DNA of 64,000 bases from Elephas maximus indicus (lineage: Eukaryota; Chordata; Mammalia; Proboscidea; Elephantidae): NCBI RefSeq assembly GCF_024166365.1, contig NC_064819.1, positions 153,580,293 through 153,644,292 of the forward strand. The letters are read 5' to 3'. Below are positions 23,690-34,817 of the stretch, in pieces (position 1 is the stretch's first letter; every line of letters starts with the position of its first letter). Made by a program: the position numbers and the translations under genes. A model generated the notes under the pieces. The model worked only from the letters and a program-made list of their open reading frames with translations. It made no database searches and was not told the DNA's origin.

Positions 23690-23965
23690 TTGAAAACTGT
23701 ATACCAATCACTTTCATAAGTGCTGGGTATGTAAATGAATGAAATACAATCTTTGCCATCAAAGGGCTCAGAGGTCTAAGTGGGAAAGTTAGATGGGTAG
23801 ACATGTAAATGTGATCAAGTGTAAGGGGCCCTGCTAGTCAGAGTGGGTGGGCAAGGAAGGGGGTGGTCCATTCTATATGGACGGGTCAGGAAAATCTTCA
23901 TAGTTAAAGTTACTTTTGAACTGAGTCTTGGAAGATGTGAATTTCTCCAGAACTTGGAAGACTGG
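23690..23965 (+). mobile_element. Ancient L2-like fragment
   Basis: AATACAATCTTTGCCATCAA, the GACATGTAAATGTGATCAAG block and TTTTGAACTGAGTCTTGGAA follow the order seen in the copies at about 27735 and 44835. Confidence 0.5.
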
Positions 23966-24309
23966 GGTATATGTGTCTGTCTGCATTATACATGCAGACT
24001 GTGCCTTAAAAATTCCAAGCAGCAGTTAGACTGCTAGGAATGAGAACTTCACCCCTTCATGGGTGCTACGTTCATCCAGTATAATTGAGCCATACACATG
24101 AGACTTGTATGCAGGGTTGGCAAAGTGAAAGACATTGTTATTTATAGAAAGCAAATGCTAAACAATAGGAACAAATACGGTGAATTGGTCCCACATCCCT
24201 ACAGATAACCCATTTTACAGGAGATGAACCTGCTTATGTCTTAAAGGGGAATTGTTCCCCCAAATTATCCACGTCCATTCTTATGTCATTGGGAAGGCAT
24301 GCTGTAGTT

Positions 24310-25125
24310 CAGGTCAGATGCTGTGTTTACGTGATTGCTGCCTCTGCCTCCTACCACGCTGCCCAGGGCCAATGTGGCTCTGCTGTACTGTGCTCTGCTC
24401 TGCTGCTGGGTCATGCTGGGCCTCGCTTTGCTGGCTCTGCCACTGGGCCCTTCTATATCTCTTGATGACAGCTCCCACCATGGTGCCCCGCTGCTGGGCG
24501 TTACTGGGCTTGTGTTGCGAGCTTTGTCCTTCTGTGGGAAGATACCTGCACAAGGTCTCCCAAGCCTCTGCCAGCTACCTGTGCTCAAGGCTGGCCTCTT
24601 CTTGGCCCTTAGAAACAGCCTCTTATCAGCCCTTCTGGGATTCTGGTTCTTTGCCACTGGGTCCCTTCTGGGTGTCTTGTTTCTGCTGCTGGCTCTGCCA
24701 TTGTTTCTCTGTCTTCAGTGCTATCATCTCACTGTTACAGCCCTTGACCCATATGACAGCTCTATTATTTGGATCTAGGAGGTTTTCAGCACAGGCACCC
24801 TGGGTCCAATGGATGTACTCTGCTCCAGGCTCTTCTTGATAAGGAGGACCCCCAAAAGCCTCTGTGAGATTGGCTACTAATATAGGACACTCTCTGTCGA
24901 TCTCAGGATGTGGCCCACCCAGCAGGACAGCAAACTGACAAATCCCCTAGGTGGGTCACAAGCTGCCCAGTTCTGTTGGGTAGATTACAAGCTGCTTATG
25001 CAGCTAGTAAATCAACCAATTCCCACAAGCCACTTATGCAAATACTAAATAGACCAATCACTTGCAAGCCTGCAGCCTGACCAATCATTTTGGGAGAATT
25101 ACAAACCCAGGGCCAGAAAGGCCAT
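24310..25125 (-). mobile_element. Probable LTR, unclassified
   Basis: The block is C/T-rich, shares short phrases with 11215-12105, and contains two GACCAATCA CCAAT-type motifs at about 25050-25085, as LTR U3 regions often do. The 195-aa and 147-aa open frames here have Cys/Leu/Ser-rich low-complexity translations and are not considered genes. Ends are unknown. Confidence 0.35.
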
Positions 25126-25713
25126 GTAAGAGATAACCATTGCACCCGAAAATGCAAGAAGGCCATCCCTGTTGAGGAAGAGACATAGACCAATGTGAGA
25201 GACATGACATAGCAGGGCTGCTTGGGAAGCTGACTGTGGCTGGAGTACAGGGTAGGAGGAGGGCTGATCTGGGTGTGGAAGCCTTGTGGGAGGAATGGAG
25301 AGCCCTTAAGGGACGTAAAGCAGAGGAGTGACTGCATCATAGTTGTACTTTAAAAAGCCTTTTCCGTTACAATGCAGAAGATGGATCAGAGGAAGGCCCA
25401 TTTGTAACCTTGAGCCACCCTTGTCTCACCCAGGAACAAAGGTGTGCTCCATTGTTTTAATACCATTGACATTTAAAAATCGTAGCCAAATATTTGGTGA
25501 TATAGTTCACAAAGACTAAAATCAATATTATATTGATTTTAATTTTGTTCTCTGAAACAGCACTGTGAGATAAGCATTCTCTGGCCATGGTAAAGCATAA
25601 TGGATATTTACTGTGGGTTCTTCTCAATTCTGGAACAAAGGATGACATTTGTTTTACCCACTGTTCCTAACAGTCTGCTTTTTTTTTTTTTTTCCATTAA
25701 AAAGAAAACTCCC

Positions 25714-26427
25714 TGTCTTAGTTATCTAGTGCCCCTATAGCAGAAGTACCACAAGTGGATGGTTTTTAACAAACAGAAATTTATTCTCTTACAGTCTAGG
25801 AGGCTACAAGTCTGAATTCAGGGCACCAGCTCCAGGGGAAGGCTTTCTCTCTCTGTCAGTTCTGGGGGAAGGTCCTTGTTATCAATATTCCCCTGGTCTG
25901 GGGGACTCTTAGTGCAGGGCCCTAGACCCAAAGGACACACTTCACTCCTGGCTCTTCTTGCTTGGTGGTAATGAGGTCCCTCTCCTCTCTGCTCACTTTT
26001 CTCTTTTATATCTCAAAAGAGATTGACTCAAGGTACAACCTAATCCTGTAGATGGAGTCCTGCCTCATTAACATAACTACCTCTAATCCTGCCTCATTAA
26101 CATCATAAACCAAAAAACAAAACCAAACCTGCTGTTGAATTGATTCTGACTCATAGCCACCCTCTTGTATAGAGTAGAACTGCCCCACAGGGTTTCCAAG
26201 GAGTGGCTGGTGGATTTGAAATGCTGACCCTTTGGTTAGCAGCTGAGCTCTTAATCATTGCACTGCTAGGACTCTGATTACCATCATAAAGGTTAGGATT
26301 TACAACACAATTTTTTTTTTTTTTTAAGATTATCAGGTCACAAAATGGAGGACAACCATACAATACTGGGAATCAGCCTAGCCAAGTTGACATATATTTT
26401 GGGAGGGGCAATATTAAATCCATGACA
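25714..26427 (-). mobile_element. Solo LTR, ERVL/MaLR-like, 5-bp TSD
   Basis: The block runs TGTCTTAGTTATCTAG...CCATGACA, has TG/CA ends, and is flanked on both sides by CTCCC (25709-25713 and 26428-26432). In reverse complement it carries AATAAATTTCTG near its 3' end. It contains a nested SINE. A sister copy lies at 28894-29567. Confidence 0.85.
26110..26281 (-). mobile_element. AfroSINE, short form, nested in a solo LTR
   Basis: In reverse complement the head and the GGAAACCCTGTGGGGCAG junction are clear. CATCATAAA flanks it at 26101-26109 and 26282-26290. Confidence 0.9.
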
Positions 26428-26568
26428 CTCCCCCAAGTTTGGTGTGGAGCTTCCCAGTTGAGCTTACTTGGTTAAGTTTACACACTTCCTTCCTCCTTTG
26501 TTTCATTCTTTGTGTTAATAATGACTGAATCCTTCTACTCCAGTTTCATATCTCCTATTGGCTTAGAG

Positions 26569-26738
26569 GTGTTCCTGGGTGGCACAAATTGTTAATGCGG
26601 TTGGCTGCTAACTGAAAACTTGGAGGTTTAAGTTCACCCAGAGATGCCTCAGAAGGAATTAGCCATTGAAAATTCTATGGAGCAGTTCTATTCTGACACA
26701 CATGGGTCACCATGAGTTGCAATCGACAGCTACTGGTA
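26569..26738 (+). mobile_element. AfroSINE, long form B
   Basis: CCCAGAGATGCCTCAGAAGG and GACACACATGGGTCACC mark the subtype. It is flanked by TTGGCTTAGAG (26558-26568) and TTAGCTTAGAG (26739-26749). Confidence 0.85.
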
Positions 26739-26932
26739 TTAGCTTAGAGATACTATTGTTGCTGCACAAAAGCTACATTTGCAGTAGAAATCAGCCTACC
26801 TGGATGTTTTCTGTAATGCTTTTGAAACCTATACTCGTTTCTTGGCAGTGACCAGCCAGCTACCCAGGAGGCTATGTTTAGGATCAATGTGTGTGTGTTT
26901 GTGCCTCTGTGTGACACTAGAGCAGGGTTCTG

Positions 26933-27095
26933 AGCCCTGGCTACACATTCGAGTCAGCTAGGAGCTTTAAAAAATCTTCATGCCCAGGCACATCCAATTC
27001 CAATTAACGCAGGATCTCTGAGGTGGGACCCAGGCATCAGTATTTTTAAAACTCGCATGGTGATTGCAATGTGCAGTTAGGATTGAGAACTACTA
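26933..27095 (+). mobile_element. MER5A-like hAT transposon
   Basis: CAGGGTTCTGAGCCCTGGCT, TCTGAGGTGGGACCCAGGC and a right end in TGAGAACTACTA match MER5A with inverted ends. Confidence 0.8.
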
Positions 27096-27289
27096 TTTTA
27101 TATTAACCTTGCCAGTGGCTGCATTTGTGAAGCAAACAAGATAATTCTCATCATTTCTTCTCTCATACCCTCTTCCATCTGAGAGGAGCCTTTGTACTGC
27201 CAGAGAGTCAAGGAAGAGACGGACTATAAAGCTGTAGAAAAGGGTTTTGAAAAAGCATTTCATCCCTTAAGTGGGGGATGCAGCAAAGG

Positions 27290-27500
27290 GCAGTGGAAAG
27301 AAGATGGACTTTGATGATAGACGAAGTTGGGTTTGAATCACAGCTCAGTCACTTGTTAGGTTTGTCGCCTTAGAAGAGTCATTCAATTGTCTCTAGGCTT
27401 GGGTCTTCTCATCTGTAAAATCATAATTAAAATACTGATCTTGCAATGTTGAGGGAATCTGAGATACCGTATGTCCAGTGGCTGAACATGAAATAGGCAC
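27290..27500 (+). mobile_element. MIR SINE
   Basis: GGGTTTGAATCACAGCTCAG, CACTTGTTAGGTTTG and TCTTCTCATCTGTAAAATC give the MIR core and tail. Confidence 0.75.
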
Positions 27501-27734
27501 TGGACATATTTTAATAAACAACATTATTACTAAGTGTAGCCCATCATTGCTACTTTCCTGGGAGTTCACCTCCAGGGTTTAGAGGGTGCTGGGGATTGTA
27601 AGCTCCCTCTCCTATGACCTGGCTACCAAGCAGGATGTTACAACAAAAACAAGTCTTAGCTCAAACCCAGCCAAATATGAAAACTTTTCTCTTCACCTTC
27701 CCACGACCCCTAAATCTGTTTCTTCTTCATTTAC

Positions 27735-28460
27735 TCATTCATTGCTCTAGTATTTATCGAACACCTACTAGGTACCAGTCACGATTCTAGGTGCTAGGGA
27801 TATGAAACGAAACAAGACAGACAAGGTCCCTCTTCTCATGGTGAAGAGAAACAAACAAACAACAGAATGACTTCACATAAGCTTTAAGTGCTAGAAGAAA
27901 ATAACATGGTGATGTGAGTAGAGGGAGACTGGGAGGCAGGTGTGGCTACTTCAGATGGGGTCTTCAGGGGAGGGCCCTATGAGAAGGTGAGATTTGAGTG
28001 TGACTTGGTCACTATGAGTTAGAATTGGCTCAACGGCAATGGGTTTGCTTTTTTTTTTTTTGGATTTGGATGACCAATGGAGGCAAGTTCCAGGGGCGGG
28101 TGGGGCATTTCAGGCAGAGGAACCAGCATGGGCAAAGGTACTTGCTCTTTGGAGCCACAAAAGGAGAGCACTCTTGTGGCCAAAGTATCATGACCATTGA
28201 GGGGAGAAGTAGGGATTAGAGTGGAATGGGCAGAAGCCTCATCTGCAGGAACTTACAGGGCATGAAAAGGACTTTGAGCTGGATGGCACAGGGATGGGGG
28301 TGGTCTGATAAACATGTTTTAAAAATCACTGGGTGTGGACAATCTGTTGCAGGGGTAAGAGCACAATCAGAAAGACCAGCTAGGAGGTTCATGGAGCAGT
28401 CCAGGCAAGATGAGGGTGGCTCAGACCAGCAGTACCATTGTCAAAGGTTTGGAAGATTAG
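27735..28460 (+). mobile_element. Ancient L2-like LINE fragment
   Basis: ATCGAACACCTACTAGGTAC, the GAAGGTGAGATTTGAG block, TTCAGGCAGAGGAACCAGC and CAGGCAAGATGAGGGTGGC follow the usual order of this old LINE. A SINE tail (28006-28062) interrupts it. Confidence 0.6.
28006..28062 (+). mobile_element. AfroSINE 3'-end fragment
   Basis: GGTCACTATGAGTTAGAATT...GGGTTTG plus poly-T is the SINE tail without its head. Confidence 0.8.
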
Positions 28461-28617
28461 GCTCTATTGTTTTTCAAAATTAAAATAATTCATGCTGATT
28501 TAAAGAAATCCAAATGATATAGCAGAACATGGAATAAAATGTGAACCTGACCATATGAGGCTTCAGTTCTTATTCTCATACTCATCCTGACTCCAATTGC
28601 CACTTCCCTCCCTCAAA

Positions 28618-28808
28618 GAGCCCTGGTGGTGCAAATAATTAAGTACTCAGCTGCTAACCAAAAGGTTGGTGGTTCAAACTTACCTAGTGGCTCCATGAGA
28701 GAAAGACCTGGCGATCTGCTTCTGTAAAGATTACAGCCAAGAAAACCCCATGGGGTAGTTCTACTCTGTCACGTGGGGTTGCTATGAGTCGGAACTGACT
28801 CAATGTCA
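28618..28808 (+). mobile_element. AfroSINE, long form A
   Basis: The copy retains the middle block (GAGAGAAAGACCTGGCGATC, TGTAAAGATTACAGCC) between the tRNA-like head and the tail. Confidence 0.9.
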
Positions 28809-28893
28809 AAATGAAAACCCCCAAGGAAACCTCTGTAAACGGCATGTGGTGTGTCTTCCCTACTGCACTCATTGCATTCATGGTCTTTCCTTG

Positions 28894-29567
28894 TGTCTTG
28901 GTTATTTAGTGCTGCTATAACAGAAATAGCACGAAGGGAAATTTTTTCTCTCACAGTTTAGGAGGCTAGGAGTTTGAATTCAGGGTGCCAGCTCCAGGGG
29001 AAGGCTTTCTTTCTCTATTGGCTCTGGGGGGAAGTCCTTGTCATCAATCTTCCCCCGGTCTAGGAGCTTTTCAGCGCAGGCCTCCCTGGGTCCAAAAGAC
29101 ACATGGTCCAGGCTTTTCTGGCTTGGTGGTAATGGGGTCCCCATATCTCTCTGCTCACTTCTCTCTTTTATATCTCAAAAGACATTGTCTTAAGACACAA
29201 CCTAATCTTGTAGATCGAGTCCTGCCTCATTAACCCTGGTGACGTAGTGGTTAAGTTCTACAGCTGCTAACCAACGGGTCAGCATTTCGAATCTACCAGG
29301 CACTCCTTGGAAACTCTGTGGGGCAGTTCTACTCTGTCCTATAGGGTCACTATGAGTTGGAATTGACTCGATGGCAATGTTTTTTTTTTTTGTCATTAAC
29401 ATAACTGCCACTAATCCTACCTCATTAACATCACAGAAGTAGGATGTACAACACATAGGAAAATCTCATCAGATGACAAAATGGTGGACAATCACACAAT
29501 GCTGGGAATCATGGACTAGACAAGTTTGACACACTTTTTTGGGGGGGACACAATTCAATCCATAACA
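28894..29567 (-). mobile_element. Solo LTR, sister of the 25.7-kb copy
   Basis: The block runs TGTCTTGGTTATTTAG...CCATAACA and shares most of its phrases with 25714-26427. Flanks CCTTG (28889-28893) and CTTTG (29568-29572) differ at one base, as expected for an aged 5-bp duplication. It carries its own nested SINE. Confidence 0.82.
29235..29392 (+). mobile_element. AfroSINE, short form, nested in a solo LTR
   Basis: The copy runs CCTGGTGACGTAGTGGTTAA to the poly-T and is flanked by TCATTAAC at 29227-29234 and 29393-29400. The first bases of the head are missing. Confidence 0.9.
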
Positions 29568-29574
29568 CTTTGCG

Positions 29575-30900
29575 ATCAAATGTATGTCCACACATATTTA
29601 TTGTTTGTTTTTTAAAAAATATATCTATGACCACACTATAGAAATGTCTCTGCAATTTGCTTCTTCTCACTTATGTCTCCTTATAATGATCTTTCTATGT
29701 TAGCACCCATGGAGTGGCCTCATTCTTTATATTAGCTCCATAATTTTTCATGGTATGGATAAACCCTAAGATTCTTTTTTTTAATTTTTATTGTGTTTTC
29801 AGTGAAAGTTTACAAATCGAGTTGGACTCTCATACAAAAATTAATTATAAACACCTTGCTATATACTCCTAATTGCTCTCCCCCTAATGAGACAGCATAC
29901 TCCTTCCCTCCACTCTCTCTTTTCGTGTCTATTCATCCAGCTTCTGACCCTCTCTACCCTCTCATCTCCCCTTCAGACAGGAGATGCCAACATAGTCTCA
30001 TGTGTCTACTCCATCCAAGAAGCTCATTCTTCACCAGTATCATTGTCTATCCCATAGTCCAGTCCAATCCCAGTCTGAAGAGTTAGCTTTAGGAATGGTT
30101 CCTGTCTTGGGCTAACAGAAAGTCTGGGGTCCATGACCTCCGGGGTCATTCTAGTCCCAGTCGGACCACTAAATCTGGTCTTTTTACAAGAATTTGGGTT
30201 CTGCATCCCACTGCCATCCTGGGGTTCTTTGTTGTGTTCCCTGTCAGGGCATTTATCGGTTGTAGCCAGGCACCAACTAGTTCTTCTGGTCCGAGGCTGA
30301 TGTCGTCTCTGGTTTATGTGGCCCTTTCTGTCTCTTGGCTCATAATTACCTTGTGTCTTTGGTATTCTTCATTCTCCTTTGCCACAGGTGGGTTGAGACT
30401 AATTGATGCATCTTAGATGGCCGCTTGCTAGCTAAACCATAAGATTCTTGATGACCATTTATACTATTTCTGATTTTTTCCTACTACAATGTTGCAGTGA
30501 ATATTCTCATACATATATCTTTGATGGGTACCTAGAAGTGGAGTTTTAATGGACATGCACATTTTACGTTTTGATAGATGCTGCCAATTTTTGCTCAGCA
30601 AGGACGCCACCAATTTATCCTCTCATCAGCACATGAGCACTCGTTTCCTCATACTCTTGCCAACACCAGACATTATCTTTTTTGTCCCCAATTTGATGGA
30701 CTGAAGAATTTTTCCCTTTGTTTTAATTTACATTTTCATGATTACTACTAAGGTTGTTCATGTATTTATTGGCCATCTCTATTTCTACTATGAATTGTCC
30801 TTGCCTATTTTTTCTGTTGGGATGTTTGTCTTTCTTCTGAGTCTTTCTTAGGAGCTCCTGTATGGTATTAACCTCTTGACTTTATATAAATTGAAAGATT
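29575..30900 (-). mobile_element. Ancient L1 (L1M-type), split by a younger L1
   Basis: The pieces before 29761 and after 30449 read as one reverse-complement L1M segment (TTTTTCATGGTATGGATAAA, then GATGGGTACCTAGAAGTGG and ACTCTTGCCAACACCAGACA). The younger L1 sits between them. Confidence 0.65.
29777..30433 (-). mobile_element. 5'-truncated L1-type LINE, 3' UTR (third copy), with 16-bp TSD
   Basis: It starts after the T-run with ATTGTGTTTTCAGTGAAAG and matches 3560-4240. AAACCCTAAGATTCTT (29761-29776) and AAACCATAAGATTCTT (30434-30449) flank it with one mismatch, proving a target-primed insertion. Confidence 0.85.
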
Positions 30901-31149
30901 TTTTCTCTAAGTCTGCTTGTCTCTTAACCTTGTTTATGGCATTCTTTAAGTCTTTAATATTATATTAAATCTGAGTATCTCCATGACTTCTAGGTTCTTC
31001 GTCTTATTTGGGAAGGTCTTTTCTGCCTGAACATTATTAACGTGGGTTATTAGCTGAGTGTTTGGAGAATAAATTGTTATAATTTAGTAAACAACTTGGC
31101 TGATAAGTTTTAAATAGTATATCAATTTTCAAAGAATCTAAAGAAGAGG

Positions 31150-31311
31150 AGAAGGACATCAACTTTATTGAGGGCCCAATCATGTTCTAAACACTGCTAT
31201 AGGCTTTCTCACTGTCACCCTCCAACTATTTCCACCTTATGGATAAAGAAATAGATGACTTGTCTAAAGTTACACAATTAGGATGTGGTGAAGCACAGTC
31301 CTTGGGACATA
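31150..31311 (-). mobile_element. MIR SINE, interrupted by an AfroSINE
   Basis: TTTATTGAGGGCCCAATCAT, CCACCTTATGGATAAAG and AGTTACACAATTAGG are the reverse-complement MIR order. Confidence 0.7.
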
Positions 31312-31506
31312 AACCACCAAACCAAACCCATTGCCACTGAGTCCATTCCAACTCATAGTGACCCTACAGGACAGAGTAGAACTGCCCTATAGAGTTTTCA
31401 AGGAGTGCCTGGTGGATTCGAACTGCCAATCTCTGGGTTAGCAGCCATAGCTCTTAACAACTACACTACCAGGGCTTCCCCTTACAACTACACTACCAGG
31501 GCTTCC
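31312..31506 (-). mobile_element. AfroSINE, short form, with duplicated head
   Basis: A complete copy in reverse complement is flanked by CCTTGGGACATA (31300-31311 and 31507-31518). A 27-bp unit at 31457-31483 is repeated exactly at 31484-31510, crossing the SINE head and its flank. Confidence 0.9.
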
Positions 31507-32052
31507 CCTTGGGACATAGCAGGGGTAAATTAATATTTATTGAATAAATGAATAAACTAGAATTTGATCACAAACCTGTCCAGCTCAACCCAATATCCCA
31601 TTGTTACCCCCTGCTCTCTCTGCACAAAGCAGCCTGAAATAAAAGCAGCCTGAGTTTACTGTATTTTTAGGACCAGGAATCAATTATTACAAAATTGAAC
31701 ATTCTACATTTGGATCAGTTTTTCTCTTCCACATTATACGAAGCCAAAAGCCTGGCTAACTATAGAGAGGATTAAGATGGAACTTCAGAAAGGCTGGCTT
31801 TTTAGTTTTAGACCTGGATTTTGGACAAAACAACAACAACAGGAGGAGGACGAGGAAGAGATGGCAGTTGGGATTCAGGTCTTTTATAGAAACACCTCGT
31901 GTTTGCGAGCAATATAGGGACAACTTTCTTCTGCAGCAGGGTTTGTTTGGATCACTGTATTTGTGGTATACATAAGGTCACGTGTGGGTGGGCAGGGCTG
32001 ATTTTTGTAAGCTTTTGAGTCACTTTTTTTTTCTTTTGGTTTTCTCTTTCAG

Positions 32053-32091
32053 AACATGCTTCTGGAACTTTCATCTATCATGAAAAGATAA
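32053..32091 (+). CDS. GJA10: Probable terminal coding exon of GJA10 (12 residues)
   Basis: A long pyrimidine-rich tract (TTTTTTTTCTTTTGGTTTTC...CTTTCAG) ends at 32052 and is followed in phase 0 by codons for NMLLELSSIMKR and TAA (32089-32091). Joined to Met481 this gives a 493-residue connexin. The mouse orthologue Cx57 is known to have its last residues on a separate exon, which fits. The call is an inference from splice signals, phase and gene knowledge; no transcript was seen. Confidence 0.6.
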   Translation, partial: NMLLELSSIMKR

Positions 32092-32751
32092 TGCATGTTT
32101 GGGGCCAGAAAATTGGAGCCAGGAGGAGCATGGTAGCTATAGGAGAAAGGTTGGGTTTCTGTCAGCTCAAACTGCTGGAAGAACCGTTCCTTTGCATAGA
32201 CATCTTCCAGGTGAAGGGCTGTAGTTTGTATAGTGTGCTCCCAGCTGGACTCACCTCCGAAGGAGACCCTTCTCTCACTGGGATCAGCCTCTTCTTGTCC
32301 CACTGGGCTGCCCTGCTTGAGGCAGGTTTGATGCTCAGGTAGGGAGGAAGTGTGCACCATCAGAGAAAATCTAGGGGCAAGAGCTACTGCTGCCCTGAAG
32401 AGGAGAAGGGTTGGGAACTCTTTACACCTCCCCAGCCCCAGCAGCCCTGCAGACACTTTGAGAGCAGCCCAGCTCTGCAGTGGCAACAGCAGCAATTAGA
32501 GCCTTGAGCACAGGACCTCTGCCCGTGGGCAGAGCAGGCTGGGAGCTTTTCCATCAGCCTGGGCTTAGATATGCTTCTTGTCTGCAAAGGAGAGGCCGAT
32601 GAGGAACTTTTCATTCTCTGCCTCTCATCAGTTCATTTCTTGGGAACGAGCTGGCTGGATTTGTAGCTCATAAATGCCGTGATTTTATTTTATCCTTCCA
32701 CTGGGATTGTTCATTATCTGTGGTGTGCCCAGTGATCCTGAGTGATCCCTG

Positions 32752-32960
32752 AGAAGAACCAGTTGCTGTCGAGTTGACTCCATCTCATGGTGACCCCACG
32801 TGTGTCAGAGTAGAGCTGTGCTCGATGGGATTTGCAATAGGTGATTTTTTGGAAGTAGATCCCTAGAACTTTCTTCTGAGGCACCTCCGGGTGGATTAGA
32901 ATCTCTAACCTTTCAGTTATCAGCCAAGCACATTACCCATTTGTGCCACCCAGGGATGCC
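32752..32960 (-). mobile_element. AfroSINE, long form B
   Basis: AACCAGTTGCTGTCGAG, CACGTGTGTCAGAGTAGAG, TTTTTTGGAAGTAGATCC and GCCACCCAGGGATGCC are the reverse-complement marks of this subtype. Confidence 0.88.
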
Positions 32961-33554
32961 AAACCATGAGAAGTGCATCTAAAAAGTGCTTAGCACTTCG
33001 TATAGACTATAGAGACATGGAAGGCCATGTGATGTGGAGTAATAAGCCAATTTATTAGGTTGGTTGGCAGGTTGGTTACTGTCTGGGGTCTGAGAACCAC
33101 AAAGATGGGCACAGTTCCCAAAAAGGGAGCCACTTACCTCCTCTATCCTCCATCCTATGGCCAGACTGTCTCTTAGGCCACACACCATGTAATAACGGCT
33201 TCAAGTTATTAGAAGTATCAACTTGGTACAAAGCTACAAAACTGCATCACTTATGTCCTGTGCGATAAAATTCAAATGCCTTAGCCTAGCACATAAAGCT
33301 TTCATGCTCTGGCCCGCATTTCTCTGACCTCGTCCCCTGCTTCGCATTCCCTAACACAACTGTTGACAGCTCTCTCACTCCTGTCGTTGCCCACATAGCA
33401 GTGGATTGCTGCACAACCTCCATCCCCCTGAGCCTACCTTTTGTGGATTCATTATTTTTTATGGAGGTAGTTTCAGCATCTCCTCCCTCAGCCAACTCTT
33501 CATCCATCATGTCTTTTTCTGTACCCGCCCTGTGCTTACAGTAACAAGTGCCAT

Positions 33555-33760
33555 TCTAAGGGGCATACAATATTCCAGGTGCTCAAGATACATTTTCTAT
33601 TCCTTGTAGTGCTGTGTAAAGTTATTATTGCTCACCCTCATTTTAGAGATCGGTCATTGAGGCTCAAAGAGATTAAGAAAAGGGCTTTCTTAGAGCTGGA
33701 ATTCGAACCAAGATTTAGCTACTACGAGGCCAACACTCCTTCTAGGAAGCTTTCTTCTCA
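33555..33760 (-). mobile_element. MIR SINE
   Basis: CCTCATTTTAGAGATCGG, GAGGCTCAAAGAGATTAAG and AATTCGAACCAAGATTTAG are the reverse-complement MIR order. Confidence 0.7.
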
Positions 33761-34603
33761 AGTCCATAACAGTCATCGGATGCTGGGCAATGATTTCTTT
33801 GTACATCTGTCCGCCCTACTAGCTTGTGAAAGCTTTAAGGATAAGACTGGTGAATTTTTAGTTTTGGATGCCAGCATGTAGCACAATGTTGGCTGAATAC
33901 ATATATGTTTATGTACAGATGCCAAAGACAATAGATTTCCCATTGCTTTCAATTCTCCAGTCTTTATTCCTTATTCACTGGTGTTCTGTCATGTCTTGTC
34001 AACAGGTTTTTATGAGAAACCCTTCCAAAAGCCTGTATGGCAGTTTTTTTTTTTGTAATTTAAATTTCCTTCATCCCGAAAAGTCTCTACAGGGTTGTCA
34101 ACTGCACAGCACAAGGAAGTGCTGAGGACCCAGCGTAAAGTGTAATGCTTCCAGTGACTGCTGGTGTCAGCGTCTCTGAAGGTTTCCTTCCATTGCTTTA
34201 TGATGAGGGTCACTGCCTTGGAGATGTACTTGTTTTCAAGAGAAAAGAGTGGAAACTAGCCATGGAGAACCAGCAATGCCTTTTTCTGGTTGACTAGGCA
34301 GGCCAACGGCAGATGTGTGTCAGGATCTGTGGGAGCCCTGGGTGGGTGGGGACAAAGGTGTCATATTCTTGAGTGAAATGAAAGACACTTGAGTAATGAG
34401 ATGTGTGGTATTCGTTAACTCTCTGGGCCTTGATTCTTTGACACCAAGAAGTATCCTGTTCACTTTGACCAGCAAGGCCAAGGTGCTCAGTGGGGGAACT
34501 GGAAACCCATCCAGCTCTGGCCACCATCACATGCTTGTGTTAAACGTCCTGTTGGGGGTGGGGGAGTGGAGAAGAGTGAAAAATTCTAGAACTGTTTCAA
34601 AGA

Positions 34604-34817
34604 GGACCAGTTAACAGCTGTTGTCTAGTCCATTCTGACTCAGGGCTACCCCATGCGTTTCAGAGGAGAACTGTTCTCCATAAGAGTTTTCACTGGCTGA
34701 ATTTTTTGGATGTAGACCGCCAGGCTTTTTTTCCTGAGGCACCTCTGGAGGACTTGAACCGCCAACATTTCAGTTAGCAGCTGGGCGTGTTAACTGTTTA
34801 CACCACCCAGGGACTCC
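34604..34817 (-). mobile_element. AfroSINE, long form B
   Basis: It shares the form-B middle block (GAATTTTTTGGATGTAGACC, CCTGAGGCACCTCTGG). It is flanked by TCAAAGA at 34597-34603 and 34818-34824. Confidence 0.88.

Larger units (their letters stand above)
23463..32052 (+). other. GJA10: GJA10 intron (inferred, 8.6 kb)
   Basis: The intron lies between the GTAAGT donor at 23463 and the pyrimidine-rich acceptor ending CAG at 32050-32052. It is filled mainly with repeats annotated individually. The retained reading would add only eight residues (VSKNRQPY) before a stop. Confidence 0.65.

Noticed and set aside
24252-24839. 195-aa open frame
   Set aside because: Low-complexity Cys/Leu/Ser-rich translation within an LTR-like block that is open in several frames at once.
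25714-26427. L1 3' UTR as the identity of this block
   Set aside because: TG/CA ends and a perfect 5-bp flank duplication show a solo LTR instead.
32049-32495. 148-aa - strand open frame opposite the GJA10 terminal exon
   Set aside because: No family recognised and no splice or start context. The + strand explanation (acceptor plus conserved-looking tail) is better.
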